64,000 nt of DNA from Aureibaculum algae. GTDB taxonomy: Bacteria; Bacteroidota; Bacteroidia; Flavobacteriales; Flavobacteriaceae. The notes beneath the pieces are model-generated. The model was not told where the DNA came from. It did not search any database and saw nothing but the letters and a program-made list of their open reading frames with translations. Positions 27,293 to 36,946 of this stretch are shown one piece after another (positions within the stretch are counted from its first letter, which is position 1; each line of letters begins with the position of its first letter). The DNA lies in the NCBI RefSeq assembly GCF_006065315.1, contig NZ_CP040749.1, forward strand, positions 1,750,501 to 1,814,500, in the 5' to 3' direction. The position numbers and the translations under genes were made by a program.

Positions 27293-27817
27293 TTAGTATT
27301 GATCTTCTTTTTTTTGCATTGCTAATGAAACTATCAAAGACACTACAAAGCCCAGGAATATGCTGAAAATTAAAATAGAACCTATTGTATAAGCAAAGAA
27401 ATATTGTCGTGTGTTTTCCCCAATAGTATCTATCATTTCTTCAGCCATTTTAGGATTTTCTAAGAATTTTTGTCTTTGTATTTCAATAATATTATCAACA
27501 AAATCTGGTTCAATAAATTTTGCAAAAACATAAATATAGATTGCTGAGATAATCGCGGAAATTAAGGCAATACCAACACCTACTTTAAGTCCTTGTCCTA
27601 AGGATAAAAAACTACCATTTTGTTTCTTATATTCTTTTATTCCTAAAAAAATCGCAACAACCATTGCGATTAATGAGATAACATTAATTGACCAATGTGG
27701 TTCATAAGCATTACCAAAAGCATAATTAATTACGCTTACAATAATTGTAAAAAAAGCTAATAGTAAACCATAGTTCAGCATTACACCTTTTCTTTTTGAA
27801 TTATCTTGATTTTCCAT
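27293..27817 (-). CDS. DUF4199 membrane protein
   Basis: 174-residue protein with four hydrophobic segments and the DUF4199 pattern YGLLLAFFTIIVSVINYAFG ... GQGLKVGVGIALISAIIS. No function is known for the family. It is common next to GT2 genes in Flavobacteriaceae, as here, and precedes the glycosyltransferase gene by 14 bp. Confidence 0.88.
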   Translation of the reverse strand: MENQDNSKRKGVMLNYGLLLAFFTIIVSVINYAFGNAYEPHWSINVISLIAMVVAIFLGIKEYKKQNGSFLSLGQGLKVGVGIALISAIISAIYIYVFAKFIEPDFVDNIIEIQRQKFLENPKMAEEMIDTIGENTRQYFFAYTIGSILIFSIFLGFVVSLIVSLAMQKKEDQY

Positions 27818-27844
27818 TGTTTTGAGTTTTTTTGGTTAGTGGAG

Positions 27845-27852
27845 CAAATATA
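27845..27852 (-). promoter_or_regulatory. -7 box of the DUF4199/GT2 operon
   Basis: The minus strand reads TATATTTG, 27 bases before the ATG at 27817. Confidence 0.5.
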
Positions 27853-27907
27853 AATATTTAAGAATTAGTATCTTATTTTTTAAAGATTAAAATATTGCAA
27901 AAAAAAC

Positions 27908-27937
27908 TTGCAGAGAACGAAATTGATTGTATTTTTG
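27908..27937 (+). promoter_or_regulatory. Complete promoter of the SRP RNA gene
   Basis: Both elements of the Bacteroidota consensus are present: TTG at 27908-27910, a 19-bp spacer, and TATTTTTG at 27930-27937. Four bases later, at 27942, begins the GGGTAAG arm of the SRP RNA. This fixes the distance from box to start at four bases and supports the other start assignments in this window. Confidence 0.8.
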
Positions 27938-27941
27938 CCGT

Positions 27942-28037
27942 GGGTAAGTCCTACACAACCAGCTCCCTTTGAATCCTCCAGGGCAGGAATGCAGCAAAGG
28001 TATTAGGTCGTAGCGGTGTGATGTAGGTCGCTTACCC
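27942..28037 (+). ncRNA. ffs: Signal recognition particle RNA, small (4.5S-type)
   Basis: About 96 nt. The 5' arm GGGTAAG pairs with 3' CTTACCC (28031-28037). The conserved domain IV tip is recognisable: CCTCCAGGGCAGGAATGCAG with the GGAA tetraloop (27993-27996 region) and the following AAAGG strand. This RNA binds Ffh and targets membrane proteins to the translocon. A T-run follows the closing stem. The gene sits between divergent DUF4199 and SDR genes. Confidence 0.93.
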
Positions 28038-28144
28038 ATTTTTTATTTAATTTATTTAGTAGGTTAAATAGCTTCAGAAGAAATCAGTTTATCCACAATA
28101 GCTACATTTAATAATTTCTTACATTTACATTTTAAACAAATAGC

Positions 28145-28948
28145 ATGTCAAAAGTTGTTTTAATTACTGGTGCTTCATCAGGAATTGGTAAAAGTATTGC
28201 CGAATATTTACATCAAAAAGGTATGGTTGTTTATGGTACGAGTCGCAACCCTAAAGAGCCCATTATCAATGGAGTAAAAATGCTTGCTTTAAATGTGCTG
28301 GAAGTAGTTAGTATTGAAAAAGCAGTGGATACAATTGTGAAAAATGAAGGCCATTTAGATATATTAATCAATAATGCAGGTATGGGTATTACTGGGCCTA
28401 TAGAAGATACGCCTACTGATGAGATGCGTGCCGTTTTTAATACGAACCTTTTTGGACCAATTGATGTGATGAAAGCGGTTTTACCTCAAATGCGTCAACA
28501 AAAATCTGGGTTAATTATCAATATTACGTCAATAGCTGGTTATATGGGCTTGCCTTTTCGGGGAATTTACTCAGCGAGTAAAGGTGCCTTGGAGGTCATT
28601 ACCGAAGCTACACGGATGGAGGTTAAAGAATTTGGAATACATATTACAAATGTGGCTCCAGGTGATTTTGCTACAAATATTGCGGCAGGTAGATATCATA
28701 CTCCTGTTTTTGATACTTCTGCATATAAAGAAAAGTATGCTGAAAACTTAGCGTTAATGGATCAACATGTTGATGGAGGGCTAGACCCTGAAGTGATGGC
28801 TCATTCTATTTATAAGATCATACAGCAAAAACAACCAAAAATTCATTACAAAGTTGGTGGGTTTATGGAGAAGTTTTCAATAGTTTTAAAACGTATTTTA
28901 CCAGATTCTTGGTATGAAAAATTACTAATGAACCATTATAAATTATAG
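28145..28948 (+). CDS. Short-chain dehydrogenase/reductase
   Basis: 267-residue NAD(P)-dependent SDR. The cofactor motif TGASSGIGKSIA is at 7-18, NNAG follows, and the catalytic pair Y142/K146 lies in YSASKGALE. The C-terminal half (IYKIIQQKQPKIHYKVGGFMEKFS) resembles SDRs acting on lipids or retinoid-like substrates; the substrate is not identifiable. It is probably monocistronic. Confidence 0.9.
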   Translation: MSKVVLITGASSGIGKSIAEYLHQKGMVVYGTSRNPKEPIINGVKMLALNVLEVVSIEKAVDTIVKNEGHLDILINNAGMGITGPIEDTPTDEMRAVFNTNLFGPIDVMKAVLPQMRQQKSGLIINITSIAGYMGLPFRGIYSASKGALEVITEATRMEVKEFGIHITNVAPGDFATNIAAGRYHTPVFDTSAYKEKYAENLALMDQHVDGGLDPEVMAHSIYKIIQQKQPKIHYKVGGFMEKFSIVLKRILPDSWYEKLLMNHYKL

Positions 28949-29085
28949 GTGTTAGTATTCTTTTAAAGAAATTTTTGGATACTCTATTTCATTTTGGTTT
29001 TAATTATTCTTTGACGTACTTATGTTTAATATCTTGAATAATTTATGCTTTCAGTAATATGTTATTAAGTTAAACGTTATCTTAA

Positions 29086-29119
29086 TAAGCAAAATTTATC
29101 ACAGATTTATTTTTGCTTA
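29086..29119 (+). promoter_or_regulatory. Promoter of the FSA-like gene, within an inverted repeat
   Basis: TATTTTTG at 29108-29115 matches TAnnTTTG, 28 bases before the ATG at 29144. A 9-bp inverted repeat, TAAGCAAAA (29086-29094) and TTTTGCTTA (29111-29119), overlaps it and could be an operator, though its AT content makes chance plausible. Confidence 0.45.
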
Positions 29120-29143
29120 ATTAAACTTAACGAAGGATAAAGC

Positions 29144-29797
29144 ATGAAGTTTTTTATAGATACAGCAAACTTAGATCAAATTAAAGAAGCCCAAGAATTA
29201 GGTGTTTTAGATGGTGTTACTACCAATCCGACTTTAATGGCTAAAGAAGGAATCACAGGGTACAATAATATCATAAACCATTACAAAGCTATTTGTGAAA
29301 TTGTAGAAGGAGATGTAAGTGCTGAAGTTATTTCTACAGATTTTGAAGGAATGGTAAGAGAAGGTGAAGCATTGGCAGAACTACATTCTCAAATTGTAGT
29401 AAAAATACCAATGATACGAGAAGGTATTAAGGCGATTAAGTATTTTTCTGATAAAGGAATAAAAACAAATTGTACGCTAGTGTTTTCAGCTGGACAAGCT
29501 TTATTAGCGGCAAAAGCGGGAGCTACCTATGTATCGCCATTTATTGGTCGTTTGGATGATATTTCAACGGATGGATTAGGTTTAATTCAAGAAATAAGAT
29601 TAATCTATGACAACTATGGTTTTGATACTCAGATATTAGCAGCTTCTATTAGACATACCATGCATGTTATTGATTGTGCTAAAATTGGTGCAGATGTTAT
29701 GACGGGTCCAATAAGTGCAATAGATGGATTGTTAAATCATCCGCTGACTGACATTGGTTTAGCCACATTCTTAGCTGATTATAAAAAAGGTAATTAA
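29144..29797 (+). CDS. Fructose-6-phosphate aldolase / small transaldolase
   Basis: 217-residue class I aldolase of the small transaldolase (FSA/TalC) type. It starts MKFFIDTANLDQIKEA and contains DGVTTNPTL; the Schiff-base lysine is K87 in VVKIPM; and AASIRHTMHVIDCAKIGAD precedes the C-terminal helix. Members either cleave fructose 6-phosphate or act as transaldolases in the pentose phosphate pathway; sequence alone does not decide here. A strong terminator follows. Confidence 0.9.
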   Translation: MKFFIDTANLDQIKEAQELGVLDGVTTNPTLMAKEGITGYNNIINHYKAICEIVEGDVSAEVISTDFEGMVREGEALAELHSQIVVKIPMIREGIKAIKYFSDKGIKTNCTLVFSAGQALLAAKAGATYVSPFIGRLDDISTDGLGLIQEIRLIYDNYGFDTQILAASIRHTMHVIDCAKIGADVMTGPISAIDGLLNHPLTDIGLATFLADYKKGN

Positions 29798-29825
29798 ATT
29801 AATATTTAGTAATTTAATGCGTAAT

Positions 29826-29855
29826 AAAAATCCCGCCTATTGGTGGGATTTTTTA
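29826..29855 (+). terminator. Bidirectional terminator between the FSA-like and lactonase genes
   Basis: AAAAATCCCGCC (29826-29837) pairs with GGTGGGATTTTT after a TATT loop, with one G-T wobble. It separates convergent genes. Confidence 0.88.
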
Positions 29856-29877
29856 TTTTATAATCACTAAAAGGAAA

Positions 29878-31014
29878 TTAAAATAGAATACAAACGGGTG
29901 AAGGCACATTAATTTCTTCAACAAATGTTAGTAATCCCGTTACTTTGTCTCGTTTAAATGACACTATGTTTTCTGAACGTTGGTTAGCCACTAATAAAAA
30001 ATCATTATTAGGAGAAAGAGCAAAATTTCTAGGCCAATCACCTTTTACTGACTCATATCCAATAGCTGTTAACTCACCAGATTCTTGATTAATTTCAAAA
30101 ATGGCGATACTGTTATGTCCGCGATTCGAAGCATATAAAAATTTTCCATCTTTTGAAATATGAATATCTGCACAGAAACTTTTTTCGGAATAACCATCTG
30201 GCAAGGTAGAAACTGAAGACTGTACCGTGTACTTTCCATTTTCACCTTTCTTAATCAAAGCAATAGTACTATTCAATTCGTTAATAACATACATCCAATC
30301 TTTTTGTGGTTGAAATGCAATATGTCTCGGTCCTGGTTTAGGATCTACACCTATTCTCAACGTTTCTTCTATGGTTCCTTTTAATTTATTTTCTACCGTA
30401 TCTAAAGTGTAAAACCAAAGATCATTTGTTCCCAAATCTGCTGATACAATGAGTGAATCATTTATAAAATAGGCAGAATGTGCATGAGGTTCCCACTGTC
30501 CTTTTTCTACATGATTATTTGTGTAGTGTTGCTTTTTATCGAGTAAGTCTGACAAATCACCCTCTTTGTTTAATTTAAACAGGCCCAAGTTTCCACTTGA
30601 ATAGTTGGCCGTTAAAACAAATCCATTCTGATTTATACCTACAAAACAGGGGTGTGCTCCACCTGAAGATTGTCTACTCATAAACGCTAAACTATCACCT
30701 GTAATTTTATAAGCCTCCACAGTACCCATACTATCCACAGAATTAATTTCATTTACGGCTAATAAGAATTTACCATCTACAGATTTCGCTAAAAAGGATG
30801 GATTTTCCGTTTTTGCTGCCAGTTTTATTTTTTTTATGTTACCACTATTCGAAAGCGAATAAGAATAAATGCCTTCACTTAAACTATCTGTATAGGTACC
30901 CACAAAAAAGGAGATTAGTTTTTCATTTTCTGAAGAAGGTTTTATATCTTTTTGTGTATTATTTTTACAACCAATAACAGTAGTAATAATCAGCATAAGA
31001 CTAAGGTATTTCAT
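29878..31014 (-). CDS. Lactonase-type seven-bladed beta-propeller lipoprotein
   Basis: 378-residue protein of the 6-phosphogluconolactonase/carboxymuconate-cyclase (YbhE) propeller family. It has a lipoprotein signal with the lipobox cysteine in TTVIGCKN, so unlike cytosolic Pgl it should sit in the envelope. Recurrent blade motifs are seen (GKFLLAVNEINS, HPCFVGIN, GPRHIAFQP, GKFLYASNRGHNSIAIF). The catalytic substrate is unknown. It lies one base downstream of the DUF1569 gene, in a three-gene operon. Confidence 0.88.
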   Translation of the reverse strand: MKYLSLMLIITTVIGCKNNTQKDIKPSSENEKLISFFVGTYTDSLSEGIYSYSLSNSGNIKKIKLAAKTENPSFLAKSVDGKFLLAVNEINSVDSMGTVEAYKITGDSLAFMSRQSSGGAHPCFVGINQNGFVLTANYSSGNLGLFKLNKEGDLSDLLDKKQHYTNNHVEKGQWEPHAHSAYFINDSLIVSADLGTNDLWFYTLDTVENKLKGTIEETLRIGVDPKPGPRHIAFQPQKDWMYVINELNSTIALIKKGENGKYTVQSSVSTLPDGYSEKSFCADIHISKDGKFLYASNRGHNSIAIFEINQESGELTAIGYESVKGDWPRNFALSPNNDFLLVANQRSENIVSFKRDKVTGLLTFVEEINVPSPVCILF

Positions 31015-31015
31015 T

Positions 31016-31477
31016 TTAAAGGGCTTTAAGTATATCGTTTATAATTTTTATATGATGCGTAGTATGCAACTCTAAAAAACGAATTGTTTTTTTTAAGTGT
31101 AATTGTCCGAAAATAGGATGTTCAAAATGACTTTTAGAAGGTAGTTTTTCTATATCAGTTAAGTTTTTATGAACCTCTTTTAGTTGTGATTTTAAGTCTT
31201 CTAATTTAATAATTTCAGGAGGGCGAACATGTTTTGGAGCTTTTACTTTACCTCTTGGGAAAGATCCTTTTATAAAGATTATAAATCTCCATTTGTTAAA
31301 CTTCCATTTGTATTTAGAAGGATCAGAAGCTATTATTACCATGCTAACGTTATGAATGACTTTTAAGGAATGATCAATATGCCAAGCGACGTTACTCGAA
31401 GATACATTTGAGGCGAGCTTATCTGAATGTTTTATTGCTTTCTCTAATTCTGATAATTCAATTTGAAGTATTGACAT
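31016..31477 (-). CDS. DUF1569 (DinB-like fold) protein
   Basis: 153 residues with the DUF1569 pattern: WHIDHSLKVIHNVS near residue 32, and HFEHPIFGQLHLKKTIRFLELHTTHH near the C-terminus (quoted only to locate it). The conserved histidines could bind a metal as in the DinB fold. No function is established. It is the middle gene of the operon, 12 bp after the hypothetical gene and 1 bp before the lactonase gene. Confidence 0.82.
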   Translation of the reverse strand: MSILQIELSELEKAIKHSDKLASNVSSSNVAWHIDHSLKVIHNVSMVIIASDPSKYKWKFNKWRFIIFIKGSFPRGKVKAPKHVRPPEIIKLEDLKSQLKEVHKNLTDIEKLPSKSHFEHPIFGQLHLKKTIRFLELHTTHHIKIINDILKAL

Positions 31478-31489
31478 GGGTTCTCTTTT

Positions 31490-31963
31490 CTAAATGATCT
31501 CTTCTAATTCTATATTATAATCGTATTGTAAGTCCTCGTGCAATGTACCAATTGCTTTTTTTATGAGTATAATTTGCCTGTCAAATATATTTAACAAACT
31601 GGTGTTTCTTTCCATTGGAGGATGCATTTCTTTTAGTACTGTACAGAAATAAATTAATAATTCTACTTCAGTTTCTTTCTTTTTTGAATAGCGGATGTAT
31701 TTTTTTACCATCCTCAAAATTTTACGAACACTTTTCTTAATATAAAAGTAGCTAGCGGTGTTTATTTGATTGAATAATTCAGAAACTTCATCTTTTACAC
31801 TCTGAATAAAAGCCTCTTCATCTGAAGCTTCAAATAAAAGATAGGTGAGTAACTCTTTATTTTCTTTTTTAAATTTAGATAATGTTAAGCATAAATTTAA
31901 AAGTTCGTCATTAGATTTATACTTTAATTCTTTTTTCAGTACTGTTACTGTAGCTGTTTTCAT
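31490..31963 (-). CDS. Hypothetical helical protein
   Basis: 157 residues from the ATG at 31963, highly charged and helical, with no signal or membrane segment. Segments such as YFYIKKSVRKILRMVKKYIRY are strongly basic amphipathic helices. I do not recognise a family. A longer frame to 31993 is open but the added residues (LQISLNLNL) look non-coding. It heads the operon with the DUF1569 and lactonase genes. Confidence 0.75.
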   Translation of the reverse strand: MKTATVTVLKKELKYKSNDELLNLCLTLSKFKKENKELLTYLLFEASDEEAFIQSVKDEVSELFNQINTASYFYIKKSVRKILRMVKKYIRYSKKKETEVELLIYFCTVLKEMHPPMERNTSLLNIFDRQIILIKKAIGTLHEDLQYDYNIELEEII

Positions 31964-31994
31964 AAGATTCAAATTTAAACTAATTTGAAGCATA

Positions 31995-32027
31995 AAAAAA
32001 ACCTTGCCGTTAGAACAAGGTTTTTTA
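31995..32027 (-). terminator. Terminator downstream of the M28 peptidase gene
   Basis: A stem with core ACCTTG (32001-32006) pairs with CAAGGT (32016-32021), extended by A-run and T-run on both sides. It lies between the stop of the M28 gene and the start of the next operon. Confidence 0.8.
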
Positions 32028-32041
32028 TTATTTTATATTTA

Positions 32042-33613
32042 TTATTTTTTCTCAGTAGGTTTGTCAACTACAATACGCTGATCACGATTTGCTAATTCCC
32101 AAGCAGTATGAAAAACTAAACGAGATCTGTTTTCTAATAAATCATATTCTATTTTGTCTGGAGTATCAGTATGTTGATGATAATCATCATGGGTTCCATT
32201 AAAATAAAAAATTACAGGGATATTATTTTTGGCAAAATTATAATGATCTGAACGATAGTAAAATCTATTCGGATCATTTTCATCATTATATGTATAATCT
32301 AATTCTACATTGGTATACTTTTTATTTACTTCTTCTGAAATATTATGCAAATCACTACTTAATTTATCACTTCCAATTAGGTAAACATAATTTCTATCAC
32401 CTTCTGTTCTTTTAGGGTCAGAACGACCAACCATATCTATATTTAAATCTACAACTGTATTTTCAAGAGGAAATATAGGATCAACATCAGCATAATAACG
32501 AGAACCTAATAACCCTTTTTCTTCTCCTGTTACATGAAGAAATACAACCGATCTTTTAGGAGTTTGTCCATTATCTGCAGCTTTTTTAAAAGCTTCTGCA
32601 ATTTCTAAAATAGCTACTGTACCAGAACCGTCGTCGTCAGCACCATTATAAACGTTTCCGTCTTTTACACCAACATGGTCTAAATGAGCAGAGATAATAA
32701 CATATTCGTCAGGTTTTTCAGATCCTTTAATATATGCGACTACATTTTCAGAATTAAAATCCTCTACATTTGATTTGTAAGTTAAAACAGCTGGAATTTT
32801 CACTGCTTTAGATGTTGAATTTGTGGTAATATCACTAACAATAGCTTCAGCTAATGCAGTGTTAACCATTAAGAAGTTTATTTTACTATCCTTTTTTTCG
32901 GTACTTTTTAGTCCCATTCTTGTTCTTCCAGAACCAAATCGTTTAGCAATATTAGCATAAGCATCAGGATTGTAATATAAAGCTGCTTTCGCACCTTTCT
33001 CCTTAGCAATATCCGTTTTAGAACTAAATTCTTGACGCATATTAGACCATTTTCCAGTACTTTCTTCAGTTCCAGAAATAATATAGTTACCGTCTTTATC
33101 TTTTGGTTCACCATTTTTGAACAACACTATTTTACCAGTAACATCTATATTCTTATAATCAGAATATTTTTCATCGTCAATACCGTAACCAACAAATATT
33201 ACTTCTTCAGCATTAATTGTTCCATTGCTTCCAGAAAATGAAACAAAATCGTCGACTGATTTATAATCTTTACCATTAATATGCACTGTAACCTCAGGAG
33301 AACTTGTACGTTCTAATGGTACTTTTTGAAAATACTCATCATTTGGCAACGCTGATGGTACATTTAAAGCGACATAATGTTTCTTTATAAATTCTATTGC
33401 TTTTTTCTGACCTGGTTCGCCAGTATCTCTTCCTTCGTATTCATCTGATGCGTATACATATAAGGCCTCTTTTAATTCTTCGGCCGTAATTGATTTCGCG
33501 TAATCTTCAACCGTTAAAGCTGGTTTAGCCGGAGTAGCCGAAGTTGTCTTTTTAGTACTATTACAGCTTACAAGTACAGCAGCTATTGCTAATAGGGATA
33601 AAATTTTTTTCAT
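32042..33613 (-). CDS. M28 family zinc peptidase, lipoprotein
   Basis: 523-residue envelope peptidase with a lipobox (LAIAAVLVSCNS). The dinuclear zinc site is complete: SAHLDHVG, GADDDGSGT, TGEEKGLLGSRYY, NIDMVGR and the final histidine in DDYHQHTD. A PA-like insertion precedes the catalytic domain (about 130-270). Members are aminopeptidases. The gene is monocistronic, ends at a terminator and has no strong promoter box that I can place. Confidence 0.93.
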   Translation of the reverse strand: MKKILSLLAIAAVLVSCNSTKKTTSATPAKPALTVEDYAKSITAEELKEALYVYASDEYEGRDTGEPGQKKAIEFIKKHYVALNVPSALPNDEYFQKVPLERTSSPEVTVHINGKDYKSVDDFVSFSGSNGTINAEEVIFVGYGIDDEKYSDYKNIDVTGKIVLFKNGEPKDKDGNYIISGTEESTGKWSNMRQEFSSKTDIAKEKGAKAALYYNPDAYANIAKRFGSGRTRMGLKSTEKKDSKINFLMVNTALAEAIVSDITTNSTSKAVKIPAVLTYKSNVEDFNSENVVAYIKGSEKPDEYVIISAHLDHVGVKDGNVYNGADDDGSGTVAILEIAEAFKKAADNGQTPKRSVVFLHVTGEEKGLLGSRYYADVDPIFPLENTVVDLNIDMVGRSDPKRTEGDRNYVYLIGSDKLSSDLHNISEEVNKKYTNVELDYTYNDENDPNRFYYRSDHYNFAKNNIPVIFYFNGTHDDYHQHTDTPDKIEYDLLENRSRLVFHTAWELANRDQRIVVDKPTEKK

Positions 33614-33713
33614 AAAAATAAATTGAGTTAATAGTAGTTGTTGATTATTAGAAATTTCAATTTACGATATTACGAAAAAAAAATGATATTTTTTTTAGGT
33701 ATAAAAGAGCTAA

Positions 33714-35477
33714 TTACCAACTTCCGCCACCACCGCCACCAAAACCACCACCTGATGATCCGCCACCAGAAGAACTACCGCTGTTACTGGAAGGGGAGCT
33801 TACCATAGTAGAGGTTGTGTTTGACATAACACTTGAAAACGATTTTGAAAAGCTATTCATTGATAGGTAGTTACCGGTTGTTGAACTATACCATTTTGGA
33901 GGTTCTATGTTTAAGGCATCAAATTTATTGGCCCATTTTTTAAACATACCAAATGCTAAAGCATATGCCATTGTGGTTTCAAAATAACCTGGATCTTCTT
34001 TCAACAGCATTTTTAATTTATTTTCTTCCGCAATTTTTATAAACTGTTTAAAGCCTTTTAATTCAGAAAACACTTTGTTTCCTTTACTGTTTTTTTTAAT
34101 CATATAAGTGTTAAAGAAAATCAATACAATAGATGTAATTACTATAGCGATGGTTGCTATCGGACCCCAGAAAAATAATCCAACTAATCCCAAAACTATC
34201 GCCATTAACATCAAAAGGATATAGGTAATTGTTCTTATTTTTTTTGATTCAGCCTCATAATAAAGTTGAGCATTTTCTTTTAACATGCTTCCGGCACTTG
34301 CCATTGTGGTATAGAAAGTTTCCTTTAAGCTACTGACCAATATTTCATTAGCATCTAGTTTAACTGTTTCAACACCCAATATATCGTTAAGAAAACTTTT
34401 CGTTTTACCTTTATTACTTAGTTGTAAAGAACCACCAAACAGTCCATCAAATATTTCATGCTCATACGAAGATGCGGAATTTGGTATTGGTTTTAACTTG
34501 ATAAGTTTAGTATCAGCTTTACTAAATAGACCTCCCTTTGGAATTTCTTCAATTTTCAAATAACCATTAGCTCCCCAAAAGGGTAATAATGATATTATAT
34601 CAGAAGTATCGTTTCTATCATTTATTAAGAAACCAGCCATGGGTGGATCAATGTTTTCTGGCGGATAATAACTCGTTGTACTGACTACGTCATCATCTTT
34701 TCCATATTTTTTCCAAACATTATAGAATCCTGCGATCAACCCCATAACAATAAAAGACCAGCCGTAATTAGTCCAAAAAGGCCATAACGGTTTTATTTCT
34801 GCAATAGAATTTTTAGGAAGGTTAAGTAAAACCGTTACACTTTCGCCTGGGTTTGATTGAAAATCAAGGTTGCTTGTACCCGAAAAAATATTATTTTTAT
34901 AGGATAAAACAAACGCATCACTTTTTTCAGTAGTACCTGTAGGTCCAGAATAAACGAAGCAATTATCTGCATTTAAGGGAATGTCTTTAGGTACATGTAT
35001 GTTGAAATTCAGCTTGTAAAAACTAGCATTCCATCCATCAGGTTTTATATTCCAATAAAAACGGATTTGGTTGTCTTCAAAAAGAAAGGCATTATGGACA
35101 CGATATTTTATTTGGTATTGTTGAGGACCAATTACGAATTTATCTTTATCGCCAATTTTTATCTCTAGAGATTTACTTAACCGTTGTTCAAAATCGAATG
35201 GTTTTTCAAAATTATATCCAGGAACTTCAATAGTACTGATTCTAATTTTTCTTTTTTCTTTCTTTTGATCGTAGGTTACTAGATCATATTCGATATTAAT
35301 TGTACGAAAAATACCATGTTTTTGTGCTTCAAAATTCAGATTGTAATTTTCTACAACATCAAAATATCCTTTTTGATTGATAAAAATATCTACCGAACAG
35401 CTATCAACCGTAAAATCTTGAGAAAACCCTAAGGCAGAAGTGAAAATGAATAAGTATATAGTTAGAATTTTCTTCAT
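33714..35477 (-). CDS. DUF2207 membrane protein with Gly/Ser-rich tail
   Basis: 587 residues: a signal peptide (ILTIYLFIFTSALGFSQ), a large DUF2207 extracytoplasmic domain (to about 230), a membrane helix near 240 (GWSFIVMGLIAGFYNVW), then two further helices near 420-450 and a C-terminal low-complexity tail of serine and glycine ending GGGSW. The role of the family is not known. The gene follows lemA-like by 52 bp and the pair is widely conserved, suggesting a joint membrane function. Confidence 0.9.
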   Translation of the reverse strand: MKKILTIYLFIFTSALGFSQDFTVDSCSVDIFINQKGYFDVVENYNLNFEAQKHGIFRTINIEYDLVTYDQKKEKRKIRISTIEVPGYNFEKPFDFEQRLSKSLEIKIGDKDKFVIGPQQYQIKYRVHNAFLFEDNQIRFYWNIKPDGWNASFYKLNFNIHVPKDIPLNADNCFVYSGPTGTTEKSDAFVLSYKNNIFSGTSNLDFQSNPGESVTVLLNLPKNSIAEIKPLWPFWTNYGWSFIVMGLIAGFYNVWKKYGKDDDVVSTTSYYPPENIDPPMAGFLINDRNDTSDIISLLPFWGANGYLKIEEIPKGGLFSKADTKLIKLKPIPNSASSYEHEIFDGLFGGSLQLSNKGKTKSFLNDILGVETVKLDANEILVSSLKETFYTTMASAGSMLKENAQLYYEAESKKIRTITYILLMLMAIVLGLVGLFFWGPIATIAIVITSIVLIFFNTYMIKKNSKGNKVFSELKGFKQFIKIAEENKLKMLLKEDPGYFETTMAYALAFGMFKKWANKFDALNIEPPKWYSSTTGNYLSMNSFSKSFSSVMSNTTSTMVSSPSSNSGSSSGGGSSGGGFGGGGGGSW

Positions 35478-35529
35478 GTCTAAAATGAATCTAATTCACA
35501 AACATATTTTGTTTGTAAATACAAAGTTT

Positions 35530-36090
35530 TTATGAAAAATCTACTTTTACATTTTCTCTACTAACTTCATCGGTTTCAAAATAGTCAAAATGTTGATAGT
35601 TGAACATTCCGGCAACAAGAACTCCAGGGAAACTTTCTCCATAGGTATTATTTTCTCTGACTGTACCGTTGTAATATCTACGGCTACGTTCAAGGTTCTC
35701 TTCTATAGTATTTAGTTTTTCTTGTAAATCTAAATAATTGGTATTGGCTTTTAAATCAGGATAGGCCTCGCTTAAAGCAAAAATACTACGTAAGGTTTGT
35801 TGCAACTGGTTTTCTGCTTTTATTTTAGCATTAATATCACCTGTAGGTACTTCCATAGCTGCATTACGAGCACTTATTACGGCTTCTAAGGTAGATTTTT
35901 CATGTTTGGCATATCCCTTTACCGTTTCTACTAAGTTGGGTATTAGGTCATAACGACGTTTTAGAGCAACATCAATATTACTCCATGCATCTTTAACGAC
36001 GTTTTTATTTTTTACAAATTTGTTGAAAACAGAAATAAGGAAAAGGGCAATTAGAACGATAATTCCGCCGATAACAATAAATGGTACCAT
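35530..36090 (-). CDS. LemA family protein
   Basis: 186 residues with an N-terminal membrane anchor (VPFIVIGGIIVLIALFLISV) and the LemA helical bundle: AWSNIDVALKRRYDLIPNLV, then NYLDLQEKLNTIEENLERSRRYYNGTVRE. The C-terminus FNYQHFDYFE matches the family. Function unknown; it is cotranscribed with the DUF2207 gene in many genomes, as here. Confidence 0.95.
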   Translation of the reverse strand: MVPFIVIGGIIVLIALFLISVFNKFVKNKNVVKDAWSNIDVALKRRYDLIPNLVETVKGYAKHEKSTLEAVISARNAAMEVPTGDINAKIKAENQLQQTLRSIFALSEAYPDLKANTNYLDLQEKLNTIEENLERSRRYYNGTVRENNTYGESFPGVLVAGMFNYQHFDYFETDEVSRENVKVDFS

Positions 36091-36364
36091 AATTTATAGA
36101 TTAGGTTGTTAATATAATAGGAGTCTAATTTAATGTTTTTTAGTTAGAATTTAATTCAATAAATAATTTTATTAATGTAATTTTTAAACTCTTGTTTAAT
36201 TATTGAAATAGTGGTTATTTATTTTATGATAAGAAGAATAAAAAACAAATTATAATTCAGATTTTATTTGTGGAATGATGAAAATTTAAATATAATTTTT
36301 AAGTGTATTTGTCGTTTGATTTTAAGGAACTTTATTTAATATGGTAATTTTAAAAAACAATACT

Positions 36365-36946
36365 ATGAAAATAAAAAATTTGATAATGATATTTTTTTTT
36401 AGTGCTACATTAATGTTAAGTGCACAAAAAGGGGAATCTAATATAGGAATAAAAGGAGGTTATAATCTAGCATCGGTGAGTTTTGATGGTGATGGAGAAA
36501 CGGATCAGCGACATAGTTTTCACGTTGGCTTTTTTGGAGAATCATTTGTTAGTGACTATTTATCTATACAATCTGAACTATTATATTCTCAGCAAGGTTA
36601 TGAAGTAAAGTACAATAGTGCTACTTTTACTCAGAAGTTAAATTATATAAATTTACCTATCTTATTAAAGGCGTATCCTAGCAAAAACTTTTATGTTGAA
36701 ATTGGACCACAAATAGGATTAGCCATCACACATAAGGAAGAATTTGATAGTGGATTTGATCTTTTTGATATTTCTCAAGAATTTGAACCGAGTAATTTTG
36801 ATTGGGGATTGAATTTTGGAGGTGGAGTAAAAACCAATTCAGGCGTAAGCTTCGGAGTCCGTTACCATTTGGGATTGGGAGATATATATGAAGATAACAA
36901 CCCCCAAAATAGAGTATGGCAGTTTTCTGTAGGTTTTAGTCTTTAA
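36365..36946 (+). CDS. Small outer-membrane beta-barrel protein (porin-like)
   Basis: 193 residues from the ATG at 36365, which begins a signal peptide (LIMIFFFSATLMLSAQ); an earlier in-frame ATG at 36341 adds eight residues. The mature part shows eight short amphipathic strands, from GIKGGYNLASV through FGESFVSDYLSIQSELLYSQQGY and YFVEIGPQIGLAI-like segments, ending VWQFSVGFSL with a terminal aromatic strand. This is the outer-membrane OmpX/PorT-like barrel class. No ligand can be assigned. Confidence 0.88.
   Translation: MKIKNLIMIFFFSATLMLSAQKGESNIGIKGGYNLASVSFDGDGETDQRHSFHVGFFGESFVSDYLSIQSELLYSQQGYEVKYNSATFTQKLNYINLPILLKAYPSKNFYVEIGPQIGLAITHKEEFDSGFDLFDISQEFEPSNFDWGLNFGGGVKTNSGVSFGVRYHLGLGDIYEDNNPQNRVWQFSVGFSL

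Noticed and set aside
28089..28097. TTATCCACA, a perfect E. coli-type DnaA box, between the SRP RNA and SDR genes
   Set aside because: Single site far from dnaA; about one such match is expected by chance in 64 kb of this composition.
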